64,000 nt of DNA from Coix lacryma-jobi var. lacryma-jobi (GCA_009763385.1 CM019823.1:171006636-171070635); one strand, 5' to 3'. Counted from the first letter of the stretch, positions 49,936-61,768 are shown. Program-made: numbers and translations. The notes: generated by a model not told the origin, from the letters alone.

Positions 49936-50334
49936 TCAGAGCCCGACGGACACCGGCGAGGCGGCGGAGGCGCGGTGGTGGTGTCCCGGCGGCGGGCCCC
50001 TCGGCGACGACGACGACGCGGCCTGCTTCTTCCAGGACGCGGTGCGCAGCATCTGGCGCATGCCCTCGGCGACGCGGCCCGCGGGCCCGCCGCGGCCCTT
50101 GAGCGTCCGGCAGATGGCCATGTGCGCGCGCACGGCCTCCTCCACCTCCACGTCGGGCGCCGCGGCGCCGGCTCCCCGCCGGCCGGCGCACTTGCCGGCC
50201 TCGTACTTGACGGCCTCCGAGCACAGGCCGCACAGCCACCTGCCCCCGAAGTAGGCCCGCACGCCGCCGATGTACTCGCCCGTGCACTCCTCCTCCAGGC
50301 CGCAGCACTCGCAGCTGACCGCCTCCACCTCCAT
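49936..50334 (-). CDS. DUF1677 family protein, 132 aa, single exon
   Basis: The N-terminal half carries the family's Cys pattern: VSCECCGLEEECTGEYI, then GGRWLCGLCSEAVKYE. An acidic helical segment with HMAICRTL follows, and a Ser/Pro/His-rich tail ends ASPVSVGL. The family is plant-specific, small and of unknown biochemical function; the cysteines suggest a metal-binding fold. The ATG at 50334 is the first in frame and begins MEVEAVSCECC. A TATA box (TATAAA, minus) at 50498-50503 is about 165 bp upstream, consistent with a short 5' UTR. The right end of the CACTA element is 380 bp beyond the stop codon. Confidence 0.88.
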   Translation of the reverse strand: MEVEAVSCECCGLEEECTGEYIGGVRAYFGGRWLCGLCSEAVKYEAGKCAGRRGAGAAAPDVEVEEAVRAHMAICRTLKGRGGPAGRVAEGMRQMLRTASWKKQAASSSSPRGPPPGHHHRASAASPVSVGL

Positions 50335-50497
50335 GATGTGTGCCCACGCAACCTAGCTATCGATATGATCTATCAGGAGATGATGCTAGGATCGGCAGCA
50401 AATTTAGATTCGATGGGTCTCGAGATGTTCTTGCTTGCGAAGGGGAGCTATGCGCTAGCTGTTGTGCTTCTCCGCTGGGGCTGGCTACCTTGACGTG

Positions 50498-50503
50498 TTT
50501 ATA
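50498..50503 (-). promoter_or_regulatory. TATA box of the DUF1677 gene
   Basis: On the minus strand, CCATATAAACACG, about 165 bp before the start codon. Confidence 0.6.
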
Positions 50504-50699
50504 TGGAGTTGGCCTCCCAGTCCCAGGAGAAGGGAGGAGGGCGGCGGCTCTGCTACAGTGCCTGACGCCGACGCTTGCATGGCACCCGTCGCTGTCCGGC
50601 GACCGGCGCAATTAACCGTATTGTATTCGCCGGAAAAAGACGGCATATATTTTTTTTGTGGCACATGGAAGGCGCCATCAGATGGTGAGATGCATGGCT

Positions 50700-51657
50700 G
50701 GCCAGGCCATTTACTCACTCTCGCAACTATTCTCACGTAGCGTACGTAGCAGATGAGAGCCGTACGCACAGGACAGGCTGCCGGATCATTGTGCCCTCGT
50801 CAACAGGGAACGAACAGATAGAGAAACACCCATACTGTTTCGTATTAGAGATTTAGAGTAGGAGTACCTGCTGCTAGCTAGTAGTAAGTAGCATTTAGTC
50901 TTTTGATCGCGTCATTAAGATTCATTGTCCACGCATGCATGGTTATTATACATGATGGCACTTTGTCAAAGTCGAGCTCTAGATAATAACTTTTGGTCAA
51001 AGTATGAGGGGGAAAATTATGTGGTCGCTGCCCTTGTTCGCAGGAAAAGGGCCGCCGGGCCGCGGCCAGCAGGCCGGGTGCTGAAATGTTCTCCCACACG
51101 CGCATGCCCTCGCAGCAGCCTTGCTTTGCTTGTCCGAAAGGGCATTTTGGCGCGGTGGAATCTAGCTCATCAAACGTGCTACAAACTTTTGAAAAAGTTT
51201 GGCCGACATATCCTCGATTGGAATTCGGAATTGATCAAGCATGCATGCAAATTAAAAGTCTGCAGTAGCAGCAATGAAGCATCATCGCCGGCCGGCAATA
51301 CACACCTACTGAGCTATCATCAGTATATCAGTATGTACTTCAGTATGGCCAACAAATGCTATAATGTGTAGCTGGCAAAATGGCACCTATCTAGCGCTGC
51401 AGGGACAGCACAGACAGCCTATGGATCAGATCAGGTCGTCACGGCTCACGACTCGTATGTAGATGCGGCCAAGGTCCGATGCCCTGAACCGGCCGATCGA
51501 GCACCACGATGAACAGCGGACCGCCGGACGGCCGGCGATGGCGAGACGCATGCGGGCCCGCAGGCACCATATATATGACTATATGAGTCGGCTGACACTT
51601 GGCAGCACGCGGATGATATATATAGACAATACTTGTTGCAGCAGGTTATTGGTCGCA
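50700..51657. other. Intergenic, no gene seen
   Basis: Short open frames only, with no recognisable protein. Confidence 0.5.
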
Positions 51658-51660
51658 TCA

Positions 51661-52152
51661 CACTACTGGAGAAACGGCCTTTAGCCCCGGTTGGGAAGGG
51701 AAAACCGGGGCTACCAATCCGGGACTAAAAGGAAGGGCCTTTAGCCCCGGTTTTCCCAACCGGGGCTACCACCTTTAGTCCCGGGTGCTCCCAACCGGGG
51801 TTAAAAGTTTCCACAAGAAAAAATAAATGTACATCTGTGAGATTCGAACTCAGCACCTCTCGCCTCAGACACATTTACCAACTGAGCTACGCAACCCATG
51901 TGATGTAGTTCTGGACGTTTTTCTTTTGAATTCACTCGGGAAGGACCTTTAGCCCCGGTTGGTAACACCAACCGGGGCTAAAAGGACCTTTAGTCCCGGT
52001 TGGTAACACCAACCGGGGCTAAAGGGTGGTTCACCCTTTAGCCTCGGTTGGTATTACCAACCGGGACTAAAGGTCTTTAGCCCCGGACACAATTTTTGGC
52101 CGAGACTATAACTCAATTGATAAATCGTCCAAAGGTCTGTTCTTTAGTAGTG
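51661..52152. mobile_element. Mini-CACTA (492 bp), non-autonomous, TSD TCA
   Basis: The left end is CACTACTGGAGAAACGGCC, and the right end on the complement is CACTACTAAAGAACAGACC. TCA lies outside on both sides (51658-51660 and 52153-52155). It has paired TTTAGCCCCGG / CCGGGGCTA motifs near both ends, no coding capacity, and a tRNA-like segment in the middle. Confidence 0.92.
51831..51897 (-). other. tRNA-like segment with pol III A and B boxes inside the mini-CACTA
   Basis: On the minus strand it has TAGCTCAGTTGGT (A box, 51877-51889) and GAGTTCGAATCTC (B box, 51839-51851), 25 bp apart, in the order of a tRNA gene. A T-arm-like stem pairs at 4 of 5 positions. The acceptor stem does not pair and the D and anticodon stems are weak. 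It is therefore a tRNA relic or mimic, not a working tRNA. Confidence 0.75.
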
Positions 52153-52166
52153 TCATGATAAGGGTT

Positions 52167-52864
52167 CACTACTGCACGATGGGCCTTTAGCCCCGGTCCA
52201 AATTGGCCTTTAGCCCCGGACATGGAGCGGGGGCTAAGGAATCGGGACTAAAGGCCCGACCTTTAGCCCCGGTTGGTAATACCAACCGGGACTAAAGAGG
52301 TCCTGAGCCGGGCCCCGATGGCTGGCCTCTTTAGTCCCGGTTGGTATTACCGACCGGGGCTAAAGACCCTCGGGGGCTGTCCTCTTTTTTCTCTTCAAAT
52401 GTGTGGATGTTCTTTAATGCATGGTATAAACATATATTATTCCAACAGAATTTTTCTAACAGAAAATATATTACAATGCTCAAATATTACAACTCAAATA
52501 TTACAGAACGTTTAAATATTATTCTAACAAAAAAATTATTACAGTCCTCAAATATTACAACTCATGTAACCAAATATTATTGTCCTCAAGCAACAAATAA
52601 ATCACAAGTCCTCAGACAAAACTGTTCTCAAGCTACAAATAAATGACAAGTACATGCCGCAATATAACAACTCACAAATACTCAACCATACACATGTATC
52701 AGTACCTATTAAATAACGATTCTGCAATGCTGTCACGAAAGGCATTCATTTGTGCACGGTCTGCACTATCAGGCGCAGGAACAGTTTCTGACTGATGAAA
52801 TGAGGCTTCAGGAGGCACAAACTTAAAATGACGATCCAAAATCTGAAAGTCGTCATCTAATTCC
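52167..52864. mobile_element. End of another CACTA element, cut by the LTR of Tat copy 2
   Basis: It starts CACTACTGCACGATGGGCC, then a subterminal array (TTTAGCCCCGG and inverted copies, including one GTTGGTAATACCAAC and one GTTGGTATTACCGAC hairpin) to about 52370. An AT-rich stretch and the end of a minus-strand coding region follow. The Tat LTR begins at 52865, and the rest of this CACTA is not found on the far side. Confidence 0.8.
52710..52862 (-). pseudogene. C-terminal fragment of a transposon protein, cut by LTR insertion
   Basis: On the minus strand the coding region enters from the LTR border and reads LDDDFQILDRHFKFVPPE and SADRAQMNAFRDSIAESLF, then stops. The last segment recalls the C-terminal helix of Harbinger-type nucleases (FRDSIA..), but it is too short to be sure. 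It could be any protein carried by this CACTA element. Confidence 0.4.
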
Positions 52865-54051
52865 TGTCGGGGGTCCACAAAAGGGGTACCCCCAATCAAC
52901 GCAAAATAAATAGGTTAAATCTAGAACACCAATTAATAAGAAACCTAACAAGTCTAACCTTATAAAAAGCCAACCCCTCGAGGCCTACAACGTCGGCCCA
53001 TCACCAGGGAGCCCAGGACCGCCGAAGCCTTACTGCCCGCCTCATGGCAGCCAACCCCTCGAGCCCCAGCACATAGGCCTCGAGCCCTGCATCGCTCCTC
53101 GAGACCCCACGCGAGGACCTCGAGCCTCACTAGTACGGTAACCTATCCCTCGAGACACATCATGCCACCCTCGAGCAGCACCAAGCATCGGATGTCAATC
53201 TCATGCTACGCATTTAATGCGTCCACCTACTCTGGTCACGTCCTCTGGTACACGACGTGCGCCACAGCGAACCAGGGCAGAGTCAAATCTCGTTTTCACC
53301 ACAAGCATGGGCAAAAAGGCACCAGTACGACACTGTTGGGCCATACCCTACACCGTTGCACGTCCAAGCCACGTCTCGAGGCCCGGATACCCGCTGTACG
53401 ATCGGGTTTCCCGGGACTTGCCCATACCCGCGGGGGCTCGAGCCCCCCGTAGGCGCCACCTCGAGGCCGGCTCCGCGCCTCTCGAGCCCTAACTGCTTTC
53501 ATGCTATTGGAGGACAGGTGCCTCAAAACCCGGAGGGACCCTGACACATCCTGTATGTGCCGGAATGAGCGCAACACGACCTCCACGACGCCACGCCTCC
53601 ACGTCCGCGCTCAGAACGGAGGCCACGCTTCAAGGACGTCTCAACAGCAACCCACACGTCAGCTCCAGTGACCTCGACAAGGCAGCATTCCTACCCTCCG
53701 TCGTATTGGGCATTGTACATCCCGACTCATGTATCATTCCTGTGTAATCCTGGCCTCCTCTTACTCTATAAAAGAGGACACCAGGGGTCTTCACGCACCC
53801 GGTTACGCACGGGCTTGCGCGACACGAGTCCACGCACACACACTCAAGTCCGGACTCCGGTCCACGCTCGTTGAGCTTGTAACGCCCCTGTACAAGCACT
53901 TAGGTGCAAGTAATACAAGAACCTCCTCCCCCGCTGGACGTATTGCCCGAACCAGGATAAATCCTTGTGTCATCTTGCATCACCATCCAGGAAGAGAGCA
54001 CGCGATCATATTACTAGTTGGTGTCATACCCCCGGGGTAGAAACACCGACA
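52865..54051 (+). repeat. 5' LTR of Tat copy 2 (1187 bp)
   Basis: It begins TGTCGGGGGTCC and ends AACACCGACA, with the same inverted ends as copy 1. A TATA box (CTCTATAAAAGAGG) is at about 53764. The U3 has CTCGAG-rich sequence but lacks the 49-bp hairpin repeats of copy 1. Confidence 0.92.
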
Positions 54052-54052
54052 G

Positions 54053-54071
54053 TTGGCGCGCCAGGTAGGGG
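54053..54071 (+). other. Primer binding site of Tat copy 2
   Basis: TTGGCGCGCCAGGTAGGGG, identical to that of copy 1 and placed one base after the LTR. Confidence 0.87.
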
Positions 54072-54109
54072 CCTTCGCGTGTCCGAGTCGATTTCTCGTT
54101 GTTTCCTGG

Positions 54110-57100
54110 ATGGCTTCTTCCACTCCTTCGTTCTCTGCTGGTGCCGTCATCTGGTTAGGGAGCCTCGAGTTCCTGGCCACCGGCAGCGGCAACGAGCTGA
54201 CCCTGCTCTCCACGGAGGGCCCGTGCGGAGGGCGTGTCACGCCACCCCGCGCGGGAGGCGTGGCGCGTCGCCCGCACCACCACGCGTCGCCACCTAGTGA
54301 GCGGAGCCATCGTCGCCAGGCACAGGCAGTGCCCGCGGCGTACACCCACTTCCCCGCGGCCGGTGCAGGGTCCCCGAGGAGAAACCTGCCCGGCGCGCGA
54401 CCGGAGACTTCTAGGGCGCGCGCGCGCTCTCCCAGCGAGTTCGCGTTCATCATGCGCACGGACCGGGAGCCCGGCCAGAGCCCCCCTAGCCGTGCCCCGT
54501 CGACGCCACCTGGCTTCCTACCGCACGGGGTGTGCCGCGCTCGACGCCAGCGGCCCCCATTCGGCCTCATCAACTCCGCAACTGTCTACGCCCGCCACCT
54601 CGATGAGCGCCGTCAAGACCGGGCGGCGGCAGAGCGGGAGGAACGTCCAGGCGTGCTCCTACGAGCCACCACCAACCTGGAGATCGTCTACCCCGCGCAC
54701 GTCGACCGCGGCATCTCACGTGTCCTCGAGCCACCCCGGCGAGCCACCGTCGGAGAGCGGTACCGCGAGCTGCAGTCCCAGGACGAGCCAAGGCGGCGCG
54801 ACATCAACAGCTCCGACTCTGACGAATACGACTACCACGACTCTGACCTCTGGGATCCCACCAGGGAGTGCTTCCAACTCGAGGGGGTCGTGGACGATGC
54901 CGAGGACGACGGCGACGACGACACCAGGCCGACGCTCAACCTCGAAGAGCCCAGAGACATGGCTGCGGCAGGCGGATCACACGTTCAGGGGAGGAACGAA
55001 CCCCCGGCACCGGCTGCACCATCTCAGCACAGCGACGACCGGGCGGCGCAGCTCGCGCAGCTGCAGGAGGCCATCGCCAAGGCTGAGGAGGACCGACAAC
55101 GTTTGCTGCAGCTCGAGAAAACCCTAGTGCAGGAACAAGCCCAGCCTCGAGGCGCCGGTGTTCGTGGCCGCGCTCGAGAGAGCCATCGGCAGATCCTCGA
55201 GGACGGGGCACCAGCACGCCCCGAGGTGCATTTCCCGCGAGCCGGACAGAATGTTGTGGCGGCCGCAATGCTGCTCCGCGATCTACCCGCCGTCTCCAAT
55301 CCTAACGCCAGGCGCATGCTCGGGGAAATGAAGAACCTCCTCGAGACAGCCGCTGTGCAGTAGGCCGAGAGCTCAGTCTCGCGACGGCGCGGGGCGGCCT
55401 CGGGGAAGCCAGCAGACGCGCCCCGCAACGAGCAGGAGATGTCCGTCCACCAGCCGGACGCCCCTCGAGCCAGGCCAATCCGGGAACGGATCGTCGACAA
55501 CAGGCCACCTCGAGATGCCAATGACGCCCGCAACGACATCAACCGCTGGCGCAAGGACAAAGGGGCCGAGGAGCGTGGCTATAACGCCCATCGAGGAGGG
55601 CGTTACGACAGCGACGAGGACCGGCAAGCCCTCGAGCCCCCGGGCCCCAGGGTCTTCAGCCGGGCCATCCGCAGCTCAACCCTCCCCGACCGCTTTCGGC
55701 CACCGACCAACATTGTGAAGTATGACGGGGAGGTCGGGCCCAAGCTATGGCTCTCCGACTTCCGCCTGGGCTGCCAACTGGGCGGGGAGAAGAGCGACGA
55801 CCGCGTGATCATACGCCAACTCCCACTCTACCTCTCGCACACCGCCCGTCGGTGGCTCGAGGGGCTCCCGCCGAATCAGATCCACGACTGGGCCAACCTA
55901 GTCAGGGTCTTCGATGGGAATTTCAAGGGGACCTGCGTGCGCCCAGGCAACCCCTGGGATCTACGACATTGCAGACAGATAGCGAACGAGCCCCTCCGCG
56001 ACTTCGCTCGACGATTCTCGAAGCAGCGCCTCGAGCTCCCCCACGTGCCCGATGAGGATGTTGTCTCAGCGTTCCTCGCGGGCACGACATGCCAAGAGCT
56101 AGTCCACGAGCTAGGGCGCTACCGTCCCAGGACGGTCGAGGATCTAATGGATCGTGTCACCAGCTTTGCCTCAGGCGACGAGGCAGTGGGGGCCTTTTTC
56201 GGCCGCCCCACGGACAAAGGAAAGGCGGTGGCCACGCCGGAGGGCTCGAGCAAGGGCAACAACGCCAAGAGCCGCAACAACGACAACAAAAAGAGGAGGA
56301 ACAAAGGCAAAGGTCAGAAGGCGAAGCGCGACGCCGATGACGACGACGACGAAGAGGTGCTCGCGGGCGCCCTCGAGCACAAGAAGCCTCGAGGCCCCCC
56401 TGACGGGGCTGTCTTCAACACAATGCTCGAGGATCCCTGTCCTTTTCACAAGGGACCCACGAATCACAAGTTGAAGGACTGCCGATTGATGAAGAGCTTC
56501 TACTCCAGGCTCGGCGACAAGAAGGAGGACGCGCCTAAGGGCAAGGACAACAATCGACGCAACGACGGGGACGCGGACGACAACTTCCCCCCGGTGCGCG
56601 ACTGCTACATGATCTACGGGGGCCCAACCGTCGGGCTCTCAGCTCGAGAGAGAAAGAAGGAGCGCCAGGAGGTCTTTACACTCCGCCACGACGCCCCCCG
56701 GTATCTCGACTGGTCTGATGCGCCAATCACGTTCGACCGTGATGACCATCCGGACCATGTCGTGAATCCGAGGGCGTACCCCCTCGTCGTCGACCCCGTC
56801 ATCGTCGACGTACGGTTCTCCAAGGTGTTGATGGATGGGGACTCGAGCCTCAACATCATATACCTCGAGACCCTCGACCTCCTGGGGATTTCGAGGGACC
56901 AGCTCCGACCCAGCGTTGGGGGGTTCCACGGAGTCGTACCAGGGAAGAAGGCACACCCCCTCGGGCGCATCGACCTGCCTGTCTGCTTTGGCACGCCGGC
57001 CAACTTCCGCCGGGAGACGCTCACCTTCGAGGTGGTCGGGTTCCAAGGGACCTACCACACCATCATCGGCGGGCCCGGCTACGCCAAGTTCATGGCGGTC

Positions 57101-57394
57101 CCCAACTACACGTACTTGAAGCTCAAGATGCTGGGGCCGAAAGGGGTCATCACCGTCGACACCTCCTACGAGCACGCGTACCACTGCGACGTGGAGTGCG
57201 TCGAGCGTGGGGAGGCAAACGTCCAACTCGACTCGCTCGAGGCCCTGGCTGCCCTGGCCACCGAGGAGGCCCCTGAAGCAAAGCACCACGCTGGCACCTT
57301 CGAGCCGGCGGAGCACACCAAGTAGATACCCGTTGACCCGACCTCGACCAATGGCAAGACGCTGGCCATCAGCGCCAGCCTCGAGCCTAAATAG
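54110..57394 (+). pseudogene. gag-protease of Tat copy 2, with premature TAG codons
   Basis: It begins MASSTPSFSAGAV at 54110 and stays open through the acidic SSDSDEYDYHDSDLWDP region to TAG at 55361-55363. It resumes in the same frame through the capsid core (KYDGEVGPKLWLSDFRLG, FLAGTTCQELVHELGRY), the zinc-finger-like CPFHKGPTNHKLKDC and the protease (FSKVLMDGDSSLN). It then meets TAG at 57323-57325 and the TAG shared with copy 1 at 57392-57394. In the protease, the active-site triplet reads D-G-D instead of the D-G-G of copy 1, so the enzyme may be altered. No frameshift is seen in this part, only stops. Confidence 0.9.
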
Positions 57395-58890
57395 GAAGCA
57401 GTGCTCGTCGACTTTCTCCGCGCGAACATCGACATGTTTGCGTGGAGCCCCTCGGACATGCCAGGCATACCGAGGGGAGTCGCCGAGCACGCCTTGGAGA
57501 TCCAGGCCGGGTCCAGACCGGTGAGGCAACGCTTGCGCCGCTTCGACGAGGAGAAGCGCAGGATCATTGGTGAGGAGGTGCACAAGCTTTTGGCGGCTGG
57601 ATTCATCAAGGAGGTATTTCACCCGGAATGGCTAGCTAACCCTGTACTAGTCAAGAAAAAGAATGGAAAAATGCGGATGTGTGTAGATTACATTGGTCTG
57701 AATAAAGCATGCCCAAAAGTTCCATTTCCTTTACCTAGAATTGATCAGATTGTCAATTCCACTGCGGGGTGTGAAGTACTTTCGTTCCTCGATGCGTATT
57801 CCGGCTACCACCAGATTAAGATGAAAGAATCCGACAAACTCGCTACCTCTTTTGTTACGCCTTTTGGTATGTATTGCTATGTTACACTGCCCTTCGGCCT
57901 TCGAAACGCTGGGGCAACGTATCAGCGTTGCATGCAGCATATCTTTGGCGAACACATAGGCAAAACCGTCGAGGCCTACGTCGATGACATCGTGGTTAAG
58001 ACCAACAAAGTCGGGGACCTCATCAGCGATCTCGAGACCACGTTCGAGTGCCTCCGGGCCAAGAATGTGAAACTCAACCCCGAGAAATGTGTCTTTGGTG
58101 TGCCTCGGGGCATGCTACTTGGCTACATTGTCTCACAGCGGGGGATCGAAGCCGACCCCGAAAAGATCTCAGCAGTTACGAGGATGGGCCCAATCCGAGA
58201 CCTCAAGGGCGTACAGAAAGTGACGGGCTTCCTGGCCGCTCTCAGCAGGTTCATCTCGAGGCTAGGGGAAAAGGCGCTACCCCTCTACCACCTGCTGAAG
58301 AAAACGGAGCACTTTGCGTGGACCATCGAAGCCGAGGAGGCCCTAACCAAGTTGAAGGGATTGCTGACTTCCGCGCCAATTCTCGTACCACCACGACCAG
58401 CCCAGGGTGACGATCCCCCCGAGCCTCTCCTCCTCTACGTGGCCGCAACCACCTAGGTGGTCAGCGCGGTCGTAGTCGTCGAGAGACACGAGGAGGGTCA
58501 CGCGCTACCAGTCCAACGGCCGGTGTACTTCATCAGTGAGGTGCTCTCCGAGGCCAAGGTCCGGTACCCGCACATCCAGAAGCTGCTCTACGGCATCATC
58601 GTCACAAGGCGCAAGCTCCAACACTACTTCCTCGCTCATCCTGTAACGGTGGTATCGTTCTTCCCCCTCGGAGAAATTATCAACAATCGGGAGGCCACGG
58701 GGCGCATTGCCAAATGGTCTGCCGAGCTAATGGGGGAAGCTATCACCTACGCTCCACGAAAAGCCATCAAGTCGCAAGCGTTGGCGGACTTCGTTGCTGA
58801 ATGGACCAACACCCAGCTCCCGCCGGCGCAAATCCAAGCCGAGCTCTGGACTATGTACTTCGACGGGTCCCTCATGAAGACACGGGCAGG
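57395..58890 (+). pseudogene. RT and RNase H of Tat copy 2, truncated
   Basis: In frame after the TAG at 57392. RT motifs: MRMCVDYIGLNKACP, LSFLDAYSGYHQI, LPFGLRNAGATYQ and YVDDIVV. The connection and first RNase H follow, with a TAG at 58454-58456 (CAG in copy 1). The frame then continues through VRYPHIQKLLYGII to WTMYFDGSLMKT and ends at the Copia junction. Confidence 0.9.
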
Positions 58891-59510
58891 CCCAACACTC
58901 TCAATAGATATATCTCCCTTTTGTTGATGATCTCTCAATGAAGTGGTTCCTAAGTCAATGTGCTGGTTCTTGAATGTTGCACCGGGTTGTTTGTGAGCTT
59001 CACCGACTTTCATGTCACATAGCAATGGCACTTGTTTGAATTTTATTCCAAAGTCCTTCAAGGGTGCCCTCATCCATAGGAGTTGGCCACACAACTACCG
59101 GCACTAATATATTCGGCTTCGGCGTGTAGAGAGTGCCACACTATTTTTGTTTTTTTAGACCAAGATACAAGTGCCCTTCCCATAATTGACATGTGCCCGA
59201 TGTGCTCTTTTCTATCAACCTTGCAACCCCATAATCGGAATCGGAGTACCCAATTAATTCAAAGTTTTCTCCTTGGGGTACCACAACCCAACATTTTGTT
59301 AGCCCTTCAAGTACCCCCCAAATTTTCTTTGTTGCCTTCAAATGACTCTCTCTTGAGAAGCTTGGAATCTTGCACACATGCACACACTAAACAGGACATC
59401 CGGCCTTGAAGGCGGTCACATAGAGTAAAGCTTCCAATCATAGACCGATACAACTTTTGATCCACCAGGTTGCCACTAGCATCACCATCCAAGTGTCCAT
59501 TTGTTCCCAT
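58891..59510 (-). pseudogene. Copia RNase H and RT end, decayed
   Basis: Fragments in shifting frames: MGTNGHLD and VDQKLYRSMIGSF (59510-59400), ELIGYSDSDYGV with STSGTCQ (about 59250-59180), LLWMRAPLKDFGIKFKQVPLLCD (about 59080-59010) and RDHQQKGDISIESVG ending at the junction. The order is right for a Copia RNase H. Frame changes and lost residues show long decay. Confidence 0.85.
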
Positions 59511-61768
59511 TGGTGTACTAATACTTTTGCATCATTAGACCAAACTTCTTGAGCATATCTTTGATGTCACGCCTTGACTCACAAAAGTACCATCTTCATT
59601 TGCTTGATTTGAAGACCAAGGAAGTAACTAAGCTCTCAATCATGGACATTTCAACTCTTTTGCCATCATATTCCAAACTCTTCACAAAAATCTTGGTTGG
59701 TTGAGCCAAATATGATATCATCAACATAGATTTGCAACACAACAAGTCACATCCCTATCTTCTGGTGAAGAGAGTATTGTCCCACCTTTCCCATTTTGAA
59801 CTCTTTGGATAGAAGGAAATTCCTCATCTTTCATACCATGCCCTTGGGAGCTTGCTTAAGCCATACAATCTTTTCTCAACTTGTAACATGGTTGGGCTTC
59901 TTTTCAAGCTTCAAACTGGAGGTTGCTCAACATATACCAACTCATTGATGGTACCATTGAGGAAAATGCACTCTTTACATCATTTGATATAGCTTGATGT
60001 ATGAGCACAAGCATAAGCTAATAGGATTCTAATTGCTTCCAATCTGCAACCGGTGCATATGTCTCAAAGTCAAGCCCTTCAATTTTTGGAAAGTAACCTT
60101 GTGCTAATCATCTTCTTTGTTTACTCACCACTAGGCCATCTTGAGCTTACTGTTGCGGAATACCCATCAGTACCAATAACATTATAAGACCTCCTTAGGC
60201 CTCTCAACCAATTCCCAAACTTCCATTCTTGTGAGATTGTTTAGCTCTTATGCATGCATTAACCCAATCAACATCCTTCAAAAGCTTGTCTTAATCTTGG
60301 TTGAGTTCATAGTGACACAAAATGAAATAGTTCCACAAAACATTTGCCAATCTTGATCTTGTTTTTGAACACCCACTTTGAATGCCACAACCTAACCAAA
60401 CAAGGGATGATCTCTTGTTCTATCTTGAAGGTTGACAGCACTTTATTCGCATTGCTTGTACTCGGTTGATCCGCTTGGTTGCACACTGGGGGATGATGAA
60501 ACTAGCCACTTGTTGATTTTTGTACTTGAGGTAATCAGTTCTCTGCTCATTTGGTGGTGACCACTTGCTCTTTGTCATCTTCAACATCAATCACTCTCCT
60601 GGCCTAATTATCACCAACATCCATGTTCTTCATTGCATTCACCACATGAGTGCCTCTCACATATCTATTTCCATTTCATCTTGAGATCCATTGGTTCATC
60701 AAATTCTACATCATGACTGTCTTCAAGTGTTCCACTAGCCCAAGTTTCATACTCTATTGCTTTGCTGTGTAGTTGAAATATCCAAGTAGGAACCCTTCAC
60801 ACTTTCTTGTCAAACTTGCTCAATTTGTGCCTTCTTCAATATGTAGCACTGTGCACACCAAATACTCTAAAAGTTAGTGCAAGATGGCTTTCTTCCTTCA
60901 ATAGCATCATATGGTGTCATTTCAACATAGGATGGCATATATCGGTTTGCTAGAGTCGCAAGCTGTGTGATAGCTTCGCGCCTCAAAAGGATTGACTCAC
61001 ACTTGTATCTAAGCATGGATCGTGCCATATCAATCAAGGTTCTATTCTTTCTTCAACTATCCCATTTGATTGAGGCATGTACTTGTGCCGAGAATTATGC
61101 TAATGCCAAATACATCACTAGCTCTTCAATTATTGTGTTCTAACTCACTCCCATGTCCACTTCTGCACTTCTTGATAGTTTCTCAAACTCATTTTGACTT
61201 CTCTTGACAAAAGGTTTGAATGTAGCAAAGTTTCACTTTTGTCACCAAGAAAGAATACCCGGTGTATCTAGTTGCAAGTACTCCATCATCAAACCATATT
61301 TTATGCCACCATTGCTAGTGTTGTAGTTGGCCCAAATAAATCCATATGCCAATAGCTCAAATGCTTTGTATGCTCATTCACTTTTCATAGGTGAGTATTT
61401 CAACTTCGTTTGCCGGCTTGAACAGAGCTACAAAGAGTCTACCTTTCTCAAACACAACATCTCTCAAGCCCTTAACTAAGTCATATTTGATCAATCCTAT
61501 TTAGTTGCTCATCCAAACATGGACCAAGCTTCTAGCATTACCAACCCATCTAGACTTAGTGATCAAGCCCATAGTGTCAATTGATTTCCTTTGCATCCAA
61601 ATCAACTAAGTATAGGTTTCCATATTAATCTTTGAAGTGCAGGTTGGTTCCATCATTACTAGTGATCACACATATCAACACCAAGTTGCAATTGAAACCA
61701 AGATCACATATTTGAGCTACCGAAGCAGTTGATAAGTTCAAGCTCGCTACTAGCAAGACATTTGAGAT
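59511..61768 (-). pseudogene. Copia reverse transcriptase and integrase region, heavily decayed
   Basis: The RT catalytic YVDD is at 59717-59728 in a LQIYVDDIIFG context. Around 61040-61080 the complement reads MPQSNGIVE, the integrase motif that holds the catalytic Glu. No long open frame remains, because indels occur every few dozen bases. The region ends at the assembly gap. Confidence 0.75.

Larger units (their letters stand above)
52865..58890 (+). mobile_element. Tat/RIRE2-type Ty3/gypsy retrotransposon, copy 2 (cut inside pol)
   Basis: The LTR, PBS, gag-protease, RT and RNase H are closely similar to those of copy 1 (14464-24059) but in the plus direction. The element stops abruptly at about 58890 in the second RNase H (after FDGSLMKT), where a Copia element begins. 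The integrase, antisense gene and 3' LTR are missing. Confidence 0.9.

Noticed and set aside
51831..51897. Functional tRNA gene
   Set aside because: A and B boxes are good, but the acceptor stem does not pair and the D and anticodon stems are weak. It was reported as tRNA-like only.
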